A stretch of DNA of 64,000 nt, from assembly GCF_002970935.1 (NCBI RefSeq), contig NZ_CP027194.1, positions 1,426,001 to 1,490,000 on the forward strand. Reading direction: 5' to 3'. This document shows positions 1 through 8,730 of this stretch, piece by piece (position 1 is the stretch's first letter; each line of letters begins with the position of its first letter). The position numbers and the translations under genes are program-made. Source of the DNA: Lactobacillus sp. CBA3606. GTDB taxonomy: Bacteria > Bacillota > Bacilli > Lactobacillales > Lactobacillaceae. The notes beneath the pieces were generated by a model, which saw only the letters and a program-made list of their open reading frames with translations, did not search any database and was not told the DNA's origin.

Positions 1-1
1 A

Positions 2-661
2 TTTACCCAGATTGAATTAGAAGTGCAACATGCTGGTGATCAAAAAGTTAGACTTGGCTTTTCACATATTGCTGGCGGGATTTGGCTACCGCGCGTCATT
101 GAAACCTTCGCCCACCATCACTTATTGGCCTCTGTCACGACAGAAGTTGCCATTTCTGAACAACTACTCGAACAGTTGCGTCATCATAAGTTAGATGCCG
201 CTATTTTTTCAACACTACAGCCAATGCAATCAGATGACTTGCAAGTATTTCAATTAGAAACCCACCCTTTATGTGTACTGGCTAACATTCAGCAACCAAT
301 CAGTCGCTTACAGATGGTTGAAGCAACTGACTTACAACAGTTGCCCATCATTGCCCGTTTACCACATTCACTACCAAGAACAGCGTTAACTCGCTATTGT
401 AGTCGTAGTAACGTTCGACCAAAAATCATCTATGAAGCTCATTCTAATCAGCTAGTTGAAAGCTTAGTTGCTCGCAATTTAGGCATCGGTTTTGTCATTA
501 ACGGGTCCGTTGCTTTGAGCCCCAATGTTGTTAAGATTCCACTCAAGCCTAGTCAATCAATTGATTGCTACATGCAACTGGCGGTTCGAAAATCCTTCCT
601 ACCAAACGCTTATCAAACCCGTTGCATTGACTTGCTAAAAGAAATTAAGGTTCAAGAGTAA
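2..661 (+). CDS. LysR-family transcriptional regulator, C-terminal part (cut by window edge)
   Basis: The reading frame is open from the first bases of the window, so the gene begins outside it and the N-terminal helix-turn-helix is not visible. What remains is the LysR substrate-binding domain: it starts with the usual 'VRLGFSHIAGG' first strand after the linker and ends with the LysR-type 'ESLVARNLGIGFV' segment that forms the second lobe. Such regulators bind a small co-inducer and control a nearby, often divergent, gene. The target must lie to the left and cannot be named. A GTG at 23 is only an internal valine. The gene is followed closely by a terminator. Confidence 0.8.
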   Translation, partial: FTQIELEVQHAGDQKVRLGFSHIAGGIWLPRVIETFAHHHLLASVTTEVAISEQLLEQLRHHKLDAAIFSTLQPMQSDDLQVFQLETHPLCVLANIQQPISRLQMVEATDLQQLPIIARLPHSLPRTALTRYCSRSNVRPKIIYEAHSNQLVESLVARNLGIGFVINGSVALSPNVVKIPLKPSQSIDCYMQLAVRKSFLPNAYQTRCIDLLKEIKVQE

Positions 662-675
662 TTGACTGCCCTTTG

Positions 676-705
676 CCACTGTATTCCCCACTACGGTGGT
701 TTTTT
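676..705 (+). terminator. Terminator after the LysR gene
   Basis: Stem CCACTGTA / TACGGTGG (one G-T pair) with a C-rich loop, followed by six T. It is clearly related in sequence to the terminator at 1707-1736 that ends the first small RNA. Confidence 0.8.
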
Positions 706-796
706 GTGCACTGGCTAGCAACTAGTCCCCCTAGGCAAAGTTAGTCATATCTGCTAAACTAGCTCTTAATATTTAACCATTAAGGAAGACTTACAC

Positions 797-1495
797 GTGT
801 TTTACTCACTATTTGATCCAACCTATTTTTTGGTCATCATTGGTTTAATCATCTCAATGGCCGCTTCAAGCTATATCAATCGGACTTTCAAACACTACGA
901 TACCTATCGAAGTCAATCTAATACGACGGGAACTGCAGCGGCGCAGTTTATTTTGACCCAAACGGGGATTAACGACGTGGGCGTTCAAGCCATCAGTGGC
1001 GATTTAACCGACAACTATAATGGACAAACTAAAGTCCTTAGTCTGTCCGCTTCAACAGCACAATCCACGTCGGTCGCCGCCATCGGGGTCGCTGCGCATG
1101 AATGTGGTCACGCTGTACAAGATCACGTGAACTACTGGCCTATGCGGCTCCGAACAGCCCTCGTTCCAGCAGCCAACCTCGGGTCAACGCTATCTTTACC
1201 CATTATTATTGTGGGGGTCTTACTCAGTTACAATCAGACCTTAATTCATATTGGCATTTTGCTATTCTCATTAGCCTTACTATTTCAACTCGTGACTTTA
1301 CCCGTTGAATTCAATGCTTCTAGCCGCGCCTTAAAGATTTTAGCGAGTGGCGGCGTTCTGACGCCGGCAGAAGTTCCGCTAGTCCGCAAAGTGCTTATCG
1401 CCGCAGCATTAACTTACGTGGCGGCTGCGTTAGCCACTTTCTTACAGTTGCTGCGACTAATCATCCTATTTGGCGGTAATCGCGACAATGATTAG
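797..1495 (+). CDS. YugP-family neutral zinc metallopeptidase, membrane-bound
   Basis: 232 residues, the usual length for the YugP (Zn_peptidase_2) family. The zinc motif HECGH is at about residues 101-105 and the downstream conserved 'EFNASSRA' segment carrying a probable third ligand is near residue 172. Hydrophobic stretches at residues 6-24, about 130-165 and 195-225 suggest three or four membrane spans with the active site next to the membrane. The start is GTG at 797, chosen because AAGGAAGA lies just upstream. Substrate unknown. It stands alone between the LysR gene and the small-RNA locus. Confidence 0.85.
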   Translation: MFYSLFDPTYFLVIIGLIISMAASSYINRTFKHYDTYRSQSNTTGTAAAQFILTQTGINDVGVQAISGDLTDNYNGQTKVLSLSASTAQSTSVAAIGVAAHECGHAVQDHVNYWPMRLRTALVPAANLGSTLSLPIIIVGVLLSYNQTLIHIGILLFSLALLFQLVTLPVEFNASSRALKILASGGVLTPAEVPLVRKVLIAAALTYVAAALATFLQLLRLIILFGGNRDND

Positions 1496-1521
1496 GGGCT
1501 TAATAAAGGCTTAGTGAATTC

Positions 1522-1583
1522 TTCACCACATCGGCTGGATTCGTTCACATATTCTTCACACCGGCTCGGTATGATAGTATCAT
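1522..1583 (+). promoter_or_regulatory. Phased TTCAC boxes plus promoter of small RNA 1
   Basis: TTCACC at 1522 and TTCACA at 1544 and 1555 start 22 and 11 bases apart, i.e. on one 11-bp helical register (the slot at 1533 is degenerate). The last box doubles as the -35 element and stands 17 bases from a TATCAT -10 box at 1578-1583. Known PhoP boxes of Bacillus (TTaACA-like, N5 spacing) and CiaR boxes of streptococci have this architecture, so an OmpR/PhoB-family response regulator is the likely binder; which one is inference. Confidence 0.5.
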
Positions 1584-1588
1584 AGCAA

Positions 1589-1736
1589 TTGAGGAACAAC
1601 CTCAACTAGCTACAACACAACCTAAAATTTTTCATTTACTCCTCCAAAGTAATGAAATTCATAGTAACATGCGACCCCCCATCGCATGTTTACCCTACTC
1701 CTTTTTCCACCGTATTCCCCGATACGGTGGTTTTTT
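1589..1736 (+). ncRNA. Candidate small RNA 1 with anti-Shine-Dalgarno loops
   Basis: Four hairpins follow one another: TTGAGG/CCTCAA (1589-1605); TTTCATT/AATGAAA with the 14-base loop TACTCCTCCAAAGT (1630-1657); the perfect 8-bp stem ACATGCGA/TCGCATGT with loop CCCCCCA (1667-1689); and a terminator CCACCGTAT/ATACGGTGG with loop TCCCCG and six T (1707-1736). CTCCTCC in the second loop is complementary to ribosome binding sites, and the other loops are C-rich too. This resembles the logic of streptococcal csRNAs, staphylococcal RsaE and Listeria LhrC, which bind Shine-Dalgarno regions. The 5' end is estimated from the promoter. Family membership is not established. Confidence 0.65.
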
Positions 1737-1767
1737 GATGCTAAATCATTGCCCTTTGAGCAAGCTA

Positions 1768-1797
1768 TTTACTTTTTATGCCATAAATCGTTATACT
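1768..1797 (+). promoter_or_regulatory. Promoter of small RNA 2
   Basis: TTTACT (1768-1773), 18-base spacer, TATACT (1792-1797). Unlike RNA 1 it has no phased TTCACA boxes, so the two RNAs may be expressed under different conditions. Confidence 0.5.
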
Positions 1798-1802
1798 GGT
1801 AG

Positions 1803-1939
1803 CATGGTAGTTGAATTTGTCACTCAACTGCTATACCTTTTCATTTACTCCTCCAAAGTTAATGAAAATAGTCTTGTTAGGTCCTCCAACCTAACAAAAT
1901 GAACACTCCTTTTGCCGTCGCGTAAAGCGATGGTTTTTT
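1803..1939 (+). ncRNA. Candidate small RNA 2, paralog of RNA 1, two TCCTCC loops
   Basis: Same plan as RNA 1: 5' hairpin AGTTGA/TCAACT (1809-1829); TTTTCATT/AATGAAAA with loop TACTCCTCCAAAGTT (1838-1868), nearly identical to the second hairpin of RNA 1; perfect 8-bp stem TTGTTAGG/CCTAACAA whose whole loop is TCCTCCAA (1874-1897); and a terminator CCGTCGC/GCGATGG followed by six T (1915-1939). The conserved loop and divergent flanks suggest an old tandem duplication with selection on the loop. The 5' end is estimated from the -10 box. Confidence 0.65.
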
Positions 1940-2011
1940 ATTTTCTGAAAATTTGCATTTTTAAAAGCTGGGGGCGTATCATAATAAGGTTGATATTAAG
2001 GAGTTGATCAC

Positions 2012-2950
2012 ATGAAAAAGCGCCGTTGGATGGCAGCTTTAGCCACACCATTCATGCTAGTTTCAGCGACTCTGCTCGCTAGTGAAAAATTATATAATTT
2101 TGCTTTTAAGCGGGTAGATTACGTGCCTGAAACATCCGCCGATAAGCAAAAATACGCGACTGATTATTGGGCTTATGTCGATTGGTTGCAACGCCAGCCG
2201 CTCCAAACCTGGCATTTACATCGTGACGATACGGCTAATCAGCTAGTTGCCAAGTTCGTCCCCGCCAAAAACCCGAGTCGGCGCACCGTCATTGTCTCGC
2301 ATGGCTATAAGGGAGATGGTGAAACCATGGCCAATTATGCCTATATGTTTCATAATCTCGGATATAATGTTTTGTTACCCGATGACCGTGGTCATGGTCA
2401 AAGTGCCGGCCGCTATATTAGTTTTGGATGGCAAGATCGCCATGATTATGCGGATTGGGTTCAACAGGTCCTCCAAAAGATGGGCCACCAAGCTGAAATT
2501 GTGCTTTTCGGCGTTAGCATGGGGGGCGCAACCGTGGAAATGATGAGCGGTGAAGTCCTCCCACCACAAGTCAAAGCAATTATTGCGGACTGTGGCTACA
2601 CCAGTCTGGCAGATGAACTCACTTATTTGCTCAAACGCCAATTTCACTTACCAAAATACCCGATTGTACCGCTGGTCAGCTTTATTAATCGCCATCGGAT
2701 GGGCTATTTTATCAGTGATGTGAGTTCAGTAGAACAACTCCGCCACAACACCCGTCCCATTTTCTTTATTCATGGTGAAAAGGACGTTTATGTGCCTAGT
2801 TGGATGTTGAAACAAAATTATCAAGCTGCAGGCGGACCTAAGCAGATGTGGCAGGTGCCAAATGCTAGCCACGCTGAAAGTTTTTGGGTCGACCCCGCTA
2901 CTTATGAAAAACACGTTAAAACCTTTCTTAATCGTTATCTCACTCATTAA
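2012..2950 (+). CDS. Alpha/beta hydrolase, membrane-anchored
   Basis: 312 residues. An N-terminal hydrophobic segment (residues 8-24, after KKRR) looks like an uncleaved signal anchor placing the enzyme outside the cell. The fold shows the oxyanion-region 'VSHGYKGDG', the nucleophile elbow GVSMGG with Ser near residue 169, an acid in 'HGEKDVYVP' near 258 and the catalytic His in 'NASHAESF' near 287. It is similar in layout to B. subtilis YqkD-type hydrolases. The natural ester or peptide substrate is unknown. Ribosome site AAGGAG is 8 bases before ATG. It is a single gene ended by a two-way terminator. Confidence 0.8.
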   Translation: MKKRRWMAALATPFMLVSATLLASEKLYNFAFKRVDYVPETSADKQKYATDYWAYVDWLQRQPLQTWHLHRDDTANQLVAKFVPAKNPSRRTVIVSHGYKGDGETMANYAYMFHNLGYNVLLPDDRGHGQSAGRYISFGWQDRHDYADWVQQVLQKMGHQAEIVLFGVSMGGATVEMMSGEVLPPQVKAIIADCGYTSLADELTYLLKRQFHLPKYPIVPLVSFINRHRMGYFISDVSSVEQLRHNTRPIFFIHGEKDVYVPSWMLKQNYQAAGGPKQMWQVPNASHAESFWVDPATYEKHVKTFLNRYLTH

Positions 2951-3009
2951 AAACAACCTTAAGTTTAGCAACTGCCAACTAATGGCGCCTAAACTTAAGG
3001 TTGTTTTTA
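2948..3009. terminator. Bidirectional terminator between hydrolase and glycerate kinase genes
   Basis: AAAACAACCTTAAGTTTAG pairs perfectly with the copy at 2989-3007; A-run on one side and T-run on the other serve both converging genes. Confidence 0.9.
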
Positions 3010-3012
3010 GGT

Positions 3013-4131
3013 TTATTTACAAGCACTGATAATCCGTGCCAAACGGTCGGCCATGCGGGCTAAATTAGCTGGCCCTTCCTGCATCGCTGCCGCCAAAGTT
3101 GCGACATGGTCCACAATTGGCAATACTGCGGTAACGCCATGATCAGCAAAGGCCTGATTGGCACCTTTTTGATTACCTACCATTAAGTAGCACGCTTTTT
3201 GAGCGGCTTGGGCACGTTCGCTAATCTGAATCGGCACCTTCCCCATAAAGCTCTGATCATCGACTTGCCCCTCGCCAGAAACCACGAAATCAACTGTCGC
3301 AATTTGAGCTGTTAACTGGCTCAAATCTGCAATTAGTTTAAATCCTGACTGGACTTGGGCACCTAGAAAGTACCGTAACGCAAACCCAATGCCACCCGCA
3401 GCACCATCGCCTAAGTGCGCACTAACTTGCCCAGCGGTAACCTGCATAAAATGCTGCATCGCTTGATCATAACTCGCCACTGCTACGGTAGTCAGCCCTT
3501 TTTGAGGACCAAAGATAGTTGCGGCCCCCGTAGGACCAGTCAGCGGATTGGTGACATCCGAGGCCGTGACAAACGTCACTGCTTGGACAGCTTTAGTCAC
3601 CTGAGTTGCATCCCAATGCGCTACGCGACTCAAATCGGCGCCGACCATCTTTAACTCTTGATTTTGCGCATCAAAGAAACGATAACCCAATGCCCGTAAG
3701 ATTCCAGCACCACCGTCCACCGTACCACTGCCGCCAAGCCCAATCACAATCTTTTGGGCCCCACGCGCAATGGCCGCTTTAATCAATATACCAGTACCGT
3801 ACGTGTTCGTCTCAGCAGGCGTTAGCCCCGCCGTAATGAACTGAATACCCGAAGCGGCGGCGACTTCAATCACGGCTAACTTCTGATCCGCAAAGTACCC
3901 ATAAGTTGCCTGAATGGGCCGTTGGTTAATATCAACGGTTGCCACTTGTACCGTCATACCACCAGGTTGATTGGCTAAAAATGCCGCTACCGTTCCTTCA
4001 CCACCATCCGCAATGGCAATTTGGCGAGAGTTGATGCCCTGCTTAGCAAATTGATCTGCCACAATTTGATTGGCTTGAATGCTCGTCATTGATTTCTTAA
4101 ATGAATCAATCGCAATTAGTGCTTCCATCAT
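3013..4131 (-). CDS. glxK: Glycerate kinase
   Basis: 372 residues, the normal length of the GlxK/GarK family, which phosphorylates D-glycerate with ATP. The start 'IAIDSFKKSMTS', the 'IADGGEGTVAAF' segment and the glycine-rich 'VIGLGGSGTVDGGAGILRALG' stretch are family hallmarks, as is 'DFVVSGEGQVDDQS' near residue 285. The start codon (ATG 4131, with a second ATG at 4128) overlaps the stop of the upstream lipoprotein gene by four bases, so the two are translated together. Converges on the hydrolase gene. Confidence 0.92.
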   Translation of the reverse strand: MMEALIAIDSFKKSMTSIQANQIVADQFAKQGINSRQIAIADGGEGTVAAFLANQPGGMTVQVATVDINQRPIQATYGYFADQKLAVIEVAAASGIQFITAGLTPAETNTYGTGILIKAAIARGAQKIVIGLGGSGTVDGGAGILRALGYRFFDAQNQELKMVGADLSRVAHWDATQVTKAVQAVTFVTASDVTNPLTGPTGAATIFGPQKGLTTVAVASYDQAMQHFMQVTAGQVSAHLGDGAAGGIGFALRYFLGAQVQSGFKLIADLSQLTAQIATVDFVVSGEGQVDDQSFMGKVPIQISERAQAAQKACYLMVGNQKGANQAFADHGVTAVLPIVDHVATLAAAMQEGPANLARMADRLARIISACK

Positions 4132-4487
4132 TTTACCCTTCTTAATTTGAGTTGCTGCTGAGCCCCTTGAATCGGTACTAAAAGATAATCAGCCGCCTCA
4201 TTTTTCAATACATAAGTCCCATTATACGCTCCCGCCGTAATGACTAAGTCATCATCACGATTAAAATAATAGTGCCACGTTTGACGTTGCTGATTCGTGG
4301 CATCAATCGTTAACTCAGCTGCGGTAAAAGTTGCCCGACCAATCGTATGAACCCGGCCTGTAACCGTAGTCAACTGCCAGGTGTGTTGCTGTAGAACCGC
4401 CGGATTACGCTGGTCACAAGCACTCAAACCCCCGATGATCATGGCAATGCCTAAGATTAAAGACACCCATTTTAGTTGATATTTCAT
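4128..4487 (-). CDS. Small lipoprotein of unknown function
   Basis: 119 residues from the ATG at 4487, chosen because GGGGGAG lies seven bases before it; an upstream in-frame start lacks this. Residues 1-24 are a lipoprotein signal peptide with lipobox GLSAC, so the mature protein is predicted to be tethered outside the membrane. The rest is a small beta-rich domain with no motif I recognise. It overlaps glxK by four bases, but nothing in its sequence links it to glycerate use. Confidence 0.75.
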   Translation of the reverse strand: MKYQLKWVSLILGIAMIIGGLSACDQRNPAVLQQHTWQLTTVTGRVHTIGRATFTAAELTIDATNQQRQTWHYYFNRDDDLVITAGAYNGTYVLKNEAADYLLVPIQGAQQQLKLRRVK

Positions 4488-4630
4488 TGTTAGCTCCCCC
4501 ATGCCATCAGTATATAATAATTTATATTCGAATTATTATATCCAACATAAAGGGGCCGTTTAACGACCTGAACGTTATTACCAGTGACCATGGCTGTGAT
4601 TTAAAGTCCCTTTATCGCAAACTTAACCAT

Positions 4631-4661
4631 TAAAATAGTCCCCACCGAGTTGGCGAGGACT
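4631..4661 (-). terminator. Terminator of purB
   Basis: On the minus strand AGTCCTCGCC pairs with GGTGGGGACT (two wobble pairs), followed by TATTTTAA. Confidence 0.75.
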
Positions 4662-4677
4662 AATGACTCAATTTTAT

Positions 4678-5976
4678 TTAATCATCTAAGCCTAAACGTT
4701 TAAAGATATCATCAACATGCCGTAAATGATAATGATAGTCAAAAGCATCATCAATCGCTGCTTGATCTAAATGTTGGCGAATTTCGGCATTACTTTCAAC
4801 CAATGGTTTGAACTGCAACTGCTGGTCCCAAGATTGGGCCGTGAGTGGCTGAACTAAATCATAAGCTGCTTCACGTGACATCCCAGTATCAATCAGCTTC
4901 AATAAGACCCGTTGGCTATAAATTAACCCATAGGTGGCATCCATATTCTGCTTCATACGTTCTGGAAAAACAGTCAACGTCCCAATAATCTTTGTAATCC
5001 GCGTCAAGATATAGTCCGTTAAAATCGTCGTATCCGGCAAAATGATCCGTTCAGCTGAAGAATGTGAAATATCCCGTTCATGCCATAATGGTACATCTTC
5101 GTAAGCTGTCATCATGTGTCCACGAATGACCCGTGCTAAGCCAGTCACATTTTCAGAACCAATCGGATTCCGCTTATGCGGCATCGCTGATGACCCTTTT
5201 TGACCTTTATTGAAAAATTCTTCAACTTCATGCGTTTCTGATTTTTGTAAGCCGCGAATTTCAGTTGCAAATACTTCAACACTCGTGGCAATTAACGCCA
5301 ACGTAGCGATGTATTCGGCATGTAAATCACGCGGTAAAATTTGGGTTGAAATTTCTTGTGCCCGAATACCGAGCTTATCACACACAAACTGTTCGACGAA
5401 TGGCGGAATATTGGCGAAAGTTCCTACTGCACCACTAATTTTCCCAGCTTCAACGCCAGCAGCAGCGTGTTCAAACCGTTCAATATCCCGATTAATTTCA
5501 GAATACCACCGTGCCAACTTCAGTCCGAAGGTCGTTGGTTCCGCATGGACCCCATGGGTACGACCCATTTCAACAGTATATTTATATTTTTTGGCTTGTT
5601 GCGCTAATGTTGCTCGTAAATCCTGTAAATCTTGACGAATAATCGCATTGGCTTGCTTTAATCGGTACCCCTGCGCCGTATCAACCACATCGGTACTCGT
5701 TAACCCATAATGGACCCACTTACGTTCAGCCCCTAATGATTCTGAAACATCACGCGTAAACGCCACCACATCATGATGGGTCACAGCTTCAATCTCAGCG
5801 ATACGATCACTATCAAACTTCGCATTGGCACTAATCTTAGCAACATCTGCCGCTGGAATCTTGCCTAATTCAGCCCAGGCTTCATCAGCCGCAATTTCAA
5901 CTTCCAACCAAGCTTGGTACTGGTTTTCTAGGGACCACACTTGGCCCATCTCGGGACGCGTATAACGATCAATCAT
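4678..5976 (-). CDS. purB: Adenylosuccinate lyase
   Basis: 432 residues, full length. Catalyses two fumarate-releasing steps of purine synthesis (SAICAR to AICAR, adenylosuccinate to AMP). The fumarase/aspartase-family signature '[11 protein letters not shown]' with the catalytic serine loop is near residues 260-270; the N-terminal '[15 protein letters not shown]' is typical of the Gram-positive enzyme. Divergent from purA across a shared control region with PurBox-like sites. Ribosome site GAGGA precedes the ATG. Confidence 0.97.
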   Translation of the reverse strand: MIDRYTRPEMGQVWSLENQYQAWLEVEIAADEAWAELGKIPAADVAKISANAKFDSDRIAEIEAVTHHDVVAFTRDVSESLGAERKWVHYGLTSTDVVDTAQGYRLKQANAIIRQDLQDLRATLAQQAKKYKYTVEMGRTHGVHAEPTTFGLKLARWYSEINRDIERFEHAAAGVEAGKISGAVGTFANIPPFVEQFVCDKLGIRAQEISTQILPRDLHAEYIATLALIATSVEVFATEIRGLQKSETHEVEEFFNKGQKGSSAMPHKRNPIGSENVTGLARVIRGHMMTAYEDVPLWHERDISHSSAERIILPDTTILTDYILTRITKIIGTLTVFPERMKQNMDATYGLIYSQRVLLKLIDTGMSREAAYDLVQPLTAQSWDQQLQFKPLVESNAEIRQHLDQAAIDDAFDYHYHLRHVDDIFKRLGLDD

Positions 5977-6294
5977 TGCTAATCCTCATTTCTATTTACT
6001 GATTTGCCAACAAAACACGAACATTATTATATCATATCCGCCTAATAATTAATAGTGACGAACAATGAAAAAATATGGCTTATTTTCACTAAGTCGGTTT
6101 TTATCCGCTTGGTTTTATCAACTTATTTAGTTAACTATGAACATTATCAATACAGCAAAATAAGAACATTCGGATTTAGGCTTGCACTTGGAAAGGAAAA
6201 TTGCTATACTCATTCCTGTTGGAGTGATGAACATTTCGTCACTCATTGCTATTAATCATTCATATATTAAAAATACTTTAATGAGGTGGAAAAC
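5977..6294. promoter_or_regulatory. Shared purB/purA control region with PurBox-like sites
   Basis: Three CGAA-type sites match the Lactococcus/Bacillus PurBox AWWWCCGAACWWT closely: 6012-6026 (plus), 6053-6067 (plus) and 6162-6178 (minus orientation). The first lies just downstream of a probable purB -10 (TATAAT-like at 6024-6033 on the minus strand). An open frame at 6055-6255 lies over these sites and is rejected. A PurR regulator acting here is inference from known family biology. Confidence 0.5.
6182..6263 (+). promoter_or_regulatory. purA promoter and leader hairpin
   Basis: TTGCAC (6182-6187), 17-base spacer, TATACT (6205-6210). The leader then contains GAGTGATG/CGTCACTC with a 7-base loop (6222-6244), an 8-bp hairpin without a T-run, hence not a simple terminator. 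Confidence 0.7.
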
Positions 6295-7584
6295 ATGGCA
6301 TCAGTCGTAGTAGTAGGGAGCCAATGGGGCGATGAAGGTAAAGGAAAGATCACAGACTTTTTAAGTCAGGAAGCAGATGTGGTATCACGTTACCAAGGCG
6401 GCGATAACGCCGGCCACACTATCGTATTTAATGGTAAGACTTTTAAATTACGGCTGATTCCATCAGGGATTTTCTTCCATGATAAGCTTAGTATCATTGG
6501 TAACGGCGTCGTTTTAAATCCTAAATCATTGGTTGAAGAACTCCAATATCTGCGCGATAACGGGGTCCAACCAGATAACCTCCGCGTTTCCAACCGCGCA
6601 CATGTGATTTTGCCTTACCATATTCTTTTAGACGGTGCGCAGGAAAAGGCTAAAGCCGGCGGTAAGATTGGGACAACCAACAAGGGTATCGGACCAGCTT
6701 ACATGGATAAAGCCGAACGCATTGGGATTCGGATGGCCGACCTATTAGACAAAGAAACCTTTGCCGCCCTCTTAAAACGTAACTTACAAGAAAAGAACCA
6801 AATCATCACCAAGCTATATGATTTGGAACCCATTAAATTCGATGATATTTTCGAAGACTACTATAACTATGGTCAAGAATTGAAGCCATTTGTGACAGAT
6901 ACCTCGGTTGTCATTAATGACGCCTTAGACGCTGGCAAGCGCGTGCTATTCGAAGGTGCTCAAGGTGTCATGCTAGATATCGACCAAGGGACTTACCCTT
7001 ACGTGACCTCGTCTAACCCCGTTGCCGGTGGTGTCACCATTGGGAGTGGCGTGGGCCCTTCTAAGATTGATAACTGTGTGGGGGTTTTAAAAGCCTATAC
7101 GTCACGAGTTGGTGACGGTCCATTCCCAACCGAACTCTTTGATGAAGTTGGGAATTTCATCCGCGAAACAGCCCATGAATATGGCACAGTCACCAAACGG
7201 CCACGTCGAATCGGTTGGTTTGATAGTGTTGTTCTACGCCATGCTAAACGCGTTTCTGGCTTAACTCATTTAAGTTTGAACTGTTTAGATGTTCTTACCG
7301 GCTTAAAAACCATTAAAATCTGTACCGCATATGACTTAAATGGCAAAACCATTTATCATTATCCTGCCAGCTTAAAAGAACTCGAAGCTTGCAAACCGAT
7401 CTATGATGAATTACCTGGTTGGGATGAAGATATCACTGGCGTGAAGACCTTGGCTGAATTACCTGAAAACGCCCGTAACTACCTCCGCCGTATTGAAGAA
7501 CTCGTCGGTGTTAAGTTGGCAACTTTCTCAGTCGGTCCCGACCGTGAACAAACTAATGTGATTGACCACGACATCTGGAACTAA
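6295..7584 (+). CDS. purA: Adenylosuccinate synthetase
   Basis: 429 residues. Joins IMP and aspartate using GTP, the first committed step to AMP. Start '[18 protein letters not shown]' carries the family's GDEGKGK phosphate loop; 'GGDNAGHT' with the catalytic His and the C-terminal '[14 protein letters not shown]' are also diagnostic. ATG at 6295 is chosen over the upstream in-frame GTG at 6286, because that GTG lies inside the GAGGTGG ribosome site. Followed by guaC after 15 bases, so the two probably form one purine-interconversion unit. Confidence 0.97.
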   Translation: MASVVVVGSQWGDEGKGKITDFLSQEADVVSRYQGGDNAGHTIVFNGKTFKLRLIPSGIFFHDKLSIIGNGVVLNPKSLVEELQYLRDNGVQPDNLRVSNRAHVILPYHILLDGAQEKAKAGGKIGTTNKGIGPAYMDKAERIGIRMADLLDKETFAALLKRNLQEKNQIITKLYDLEPIKFDDIFEDYYNYGQELKPFVTDTSVVINDALDAGKRVLFEGAQGVMLDIDQGTYPYVTSSNPVAGGVTIGSGVGPSKIDNCVGVLKAYTSRVGDGPFPTELFDEVGNFIRETAHEYGTVTKRPRRIGWFDSVVLRHAKRVSGLTHLSLNCLDVLTGLKTIKICTAYDLNGKTIYHYPASLKELEACKPIYDELPGWDEDITGVKTLAELPENARNYLRRIEELVGVKLATFSVGPDREQTNVIDHDIWN

Positions 7585-7599
7585 ATAAAGGAGTCGGTT

Positions 7600-8574
7600 A
7601 TGATGGAAATTTTTGATTATGAAGATATTCAACTTGTCCCCAATAAATGTGTCATTAATAGTCGATCCGAAGCTGATACGACGGTAACCCTTGGTGAACG
7701 CCGCTTTAAGCTTCCGGTAGTCCCAGCAAATATGGCAACGGTCATTAATGAAGACTTAGCCGCATGGTTCGCCACTAATGATTATTTTTATATCATGCAC
7801 CGCTTTAACCCTGAAACTCGGCAGCAATTTATTGAAACAATGCATGCCAAGCAACTTTATGCTTCCATCTCAGTCGGCGTAAAAGCCACTGAACATGATT
7901 TCATTGACGCCTTAGCCGCCGCGGCCATCGTACCAGAATATATCACGATTGATATTGCGCACGGCCATGCGGACAGTGTGATTGCCATGATCAAGCATAT
8001 CAAGCAAGTCCTCCCTGCTAGTTTCGTCATTGCCGGTAATGTCGCAACGCCAGCTGCCGTCCGCGACTTAGAAAATGCCGGCGCTGATGCGACCAAAGTC
8101 GGTGTGGGTCCAGGTAAGGCCTGCATCACTAAAGTCAAAACCGGTTTTGGGACCGGTGGCTGGCAATTAGCCGCCGTTCGTTGGTGTGCTAAAGCCGCCC
8201 GCAAACCGATTATCGCTGATGGCGGTGTCCGGACTAACGGCGACATTGCGAAGTCAATTCGGTTCGGTGCCACCATGGTCATGATTGGGTCAATGCTGGC
8301 CGGTCACCAAGAATCACCCGGTAATACCTTAAAAATTGACGGTAAAACTTACAAACAATATTATGGTTCTGCCAGTGAGACCCAAAAAGGCGAACATAAA
8401 AACGTTGAAGGTAAACAAATGCTGGTCCCATATCGCGGCCACTTAGCAGACACCTTGAATGAAATGCAAGAAGATTTACAATCATCCATTTCCTATGCTG
8501 GTGGTCGTGATTTAAAGGCCATCACCAAATGTGATTATGTCATCGTAAAAAATTCCATTTATAATGGTGACTAA
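7600..8574 (+). CDS. guaC: GMP reductase
   Basis: 324 residues, the length of the short Gram-positive GuaC type. Converts GMP to IMP with NADPH, feeding purA just upstream. The IMPDH/GMPR barrel is evident, with '[11 protein letters not shown]' at the N-terminus, catalytic Cys in '[11 protein letters not shown]' (near residue 175), '[16 protein letters not shown]' phosphate-binding loop and '[12 protein letters not shown]' flap. No CBS domains, as expected for GMP reductase rather than IMP dehydrogenase. AAGGAG precedes two adjacent ATG codons (7600, 7603). Confidence 0.95.
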   Translation: MMEIFDYEDIQLVPNKCVINSRSEADTTVTLGERRFKLPVVPANMATVINEDLAAWFATNDYFYIMHRFNPETRQQFIETMHAKQLYASISVGVKATEHDFIDALAAAAIVPEYITIDIAHGHADSVIAMIKHIKQVLPASFVIAGNVATPAAVRDLENAGADATKVGVGPGKACITKVKTGFGTGGWQLAAVRWCAKAARKPIIADGGVRTNGDIAKSIRFGATMVMIGSMLAGHQESPGNTLKIDGKTYKQYYGSASETQKGEHKNVEGKQMLVPYRGHLADTLNEMQEDLQSSISYAGGRDLKAITKCDYVIVKNSIYNGD

Positions 8575-8584
8575 TTAAGCAAAA

Positions 8585-8616
8585 GCGGTTGAGATATTGG
8601 TCTCAAGCTCTTTTTT
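8585..8616 (+). terminator. Terminator of purA-guaC
   Basis: AGC..TTGAGA pairs with TCTCAAGCT around a TATTGG loop, followed by six T. Confidence 0.8.
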
Positions 8617-8730
8617 GCTGGTCATTTATGAGAAACGGTCCAGTAAGGCTGGATAAATCAGGTGTTTTCCCCTAACCACCCGCTATGAAAGCGGTTATAA
8701 TTAAGGAAACGACTAATCGAGGTAATTTTA

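Larger units (their letters stand above)
1496..2011 (+). other. 516-base intergenic region holding two tandem small RNAs and their promoters
   Basis: No convincing protein gene. An open frame at 1669-1902 has no ribosome site and runs straight through the terminator of the first RNA. The region holds phased TTCACA boxes (1522-1560), promoter and RNA 1 (1589-1736), promoter and RNA 2 (1803-1939), then the ribosome site of the hydrolase gene. Confidence 0.7.

Noticed and set aside
1669-1902. 77-codon open frame in the small-RNA locus
   Set aside because: No ribosome site; it crosses the RNA 1 terminator and the RNA 2 promoter.
6055-6255. 66-codon open frame between purB and purA
   Set aside because: Starts at a weak codon without a ribosome site and overlays PurBox sites and the purA promoter.
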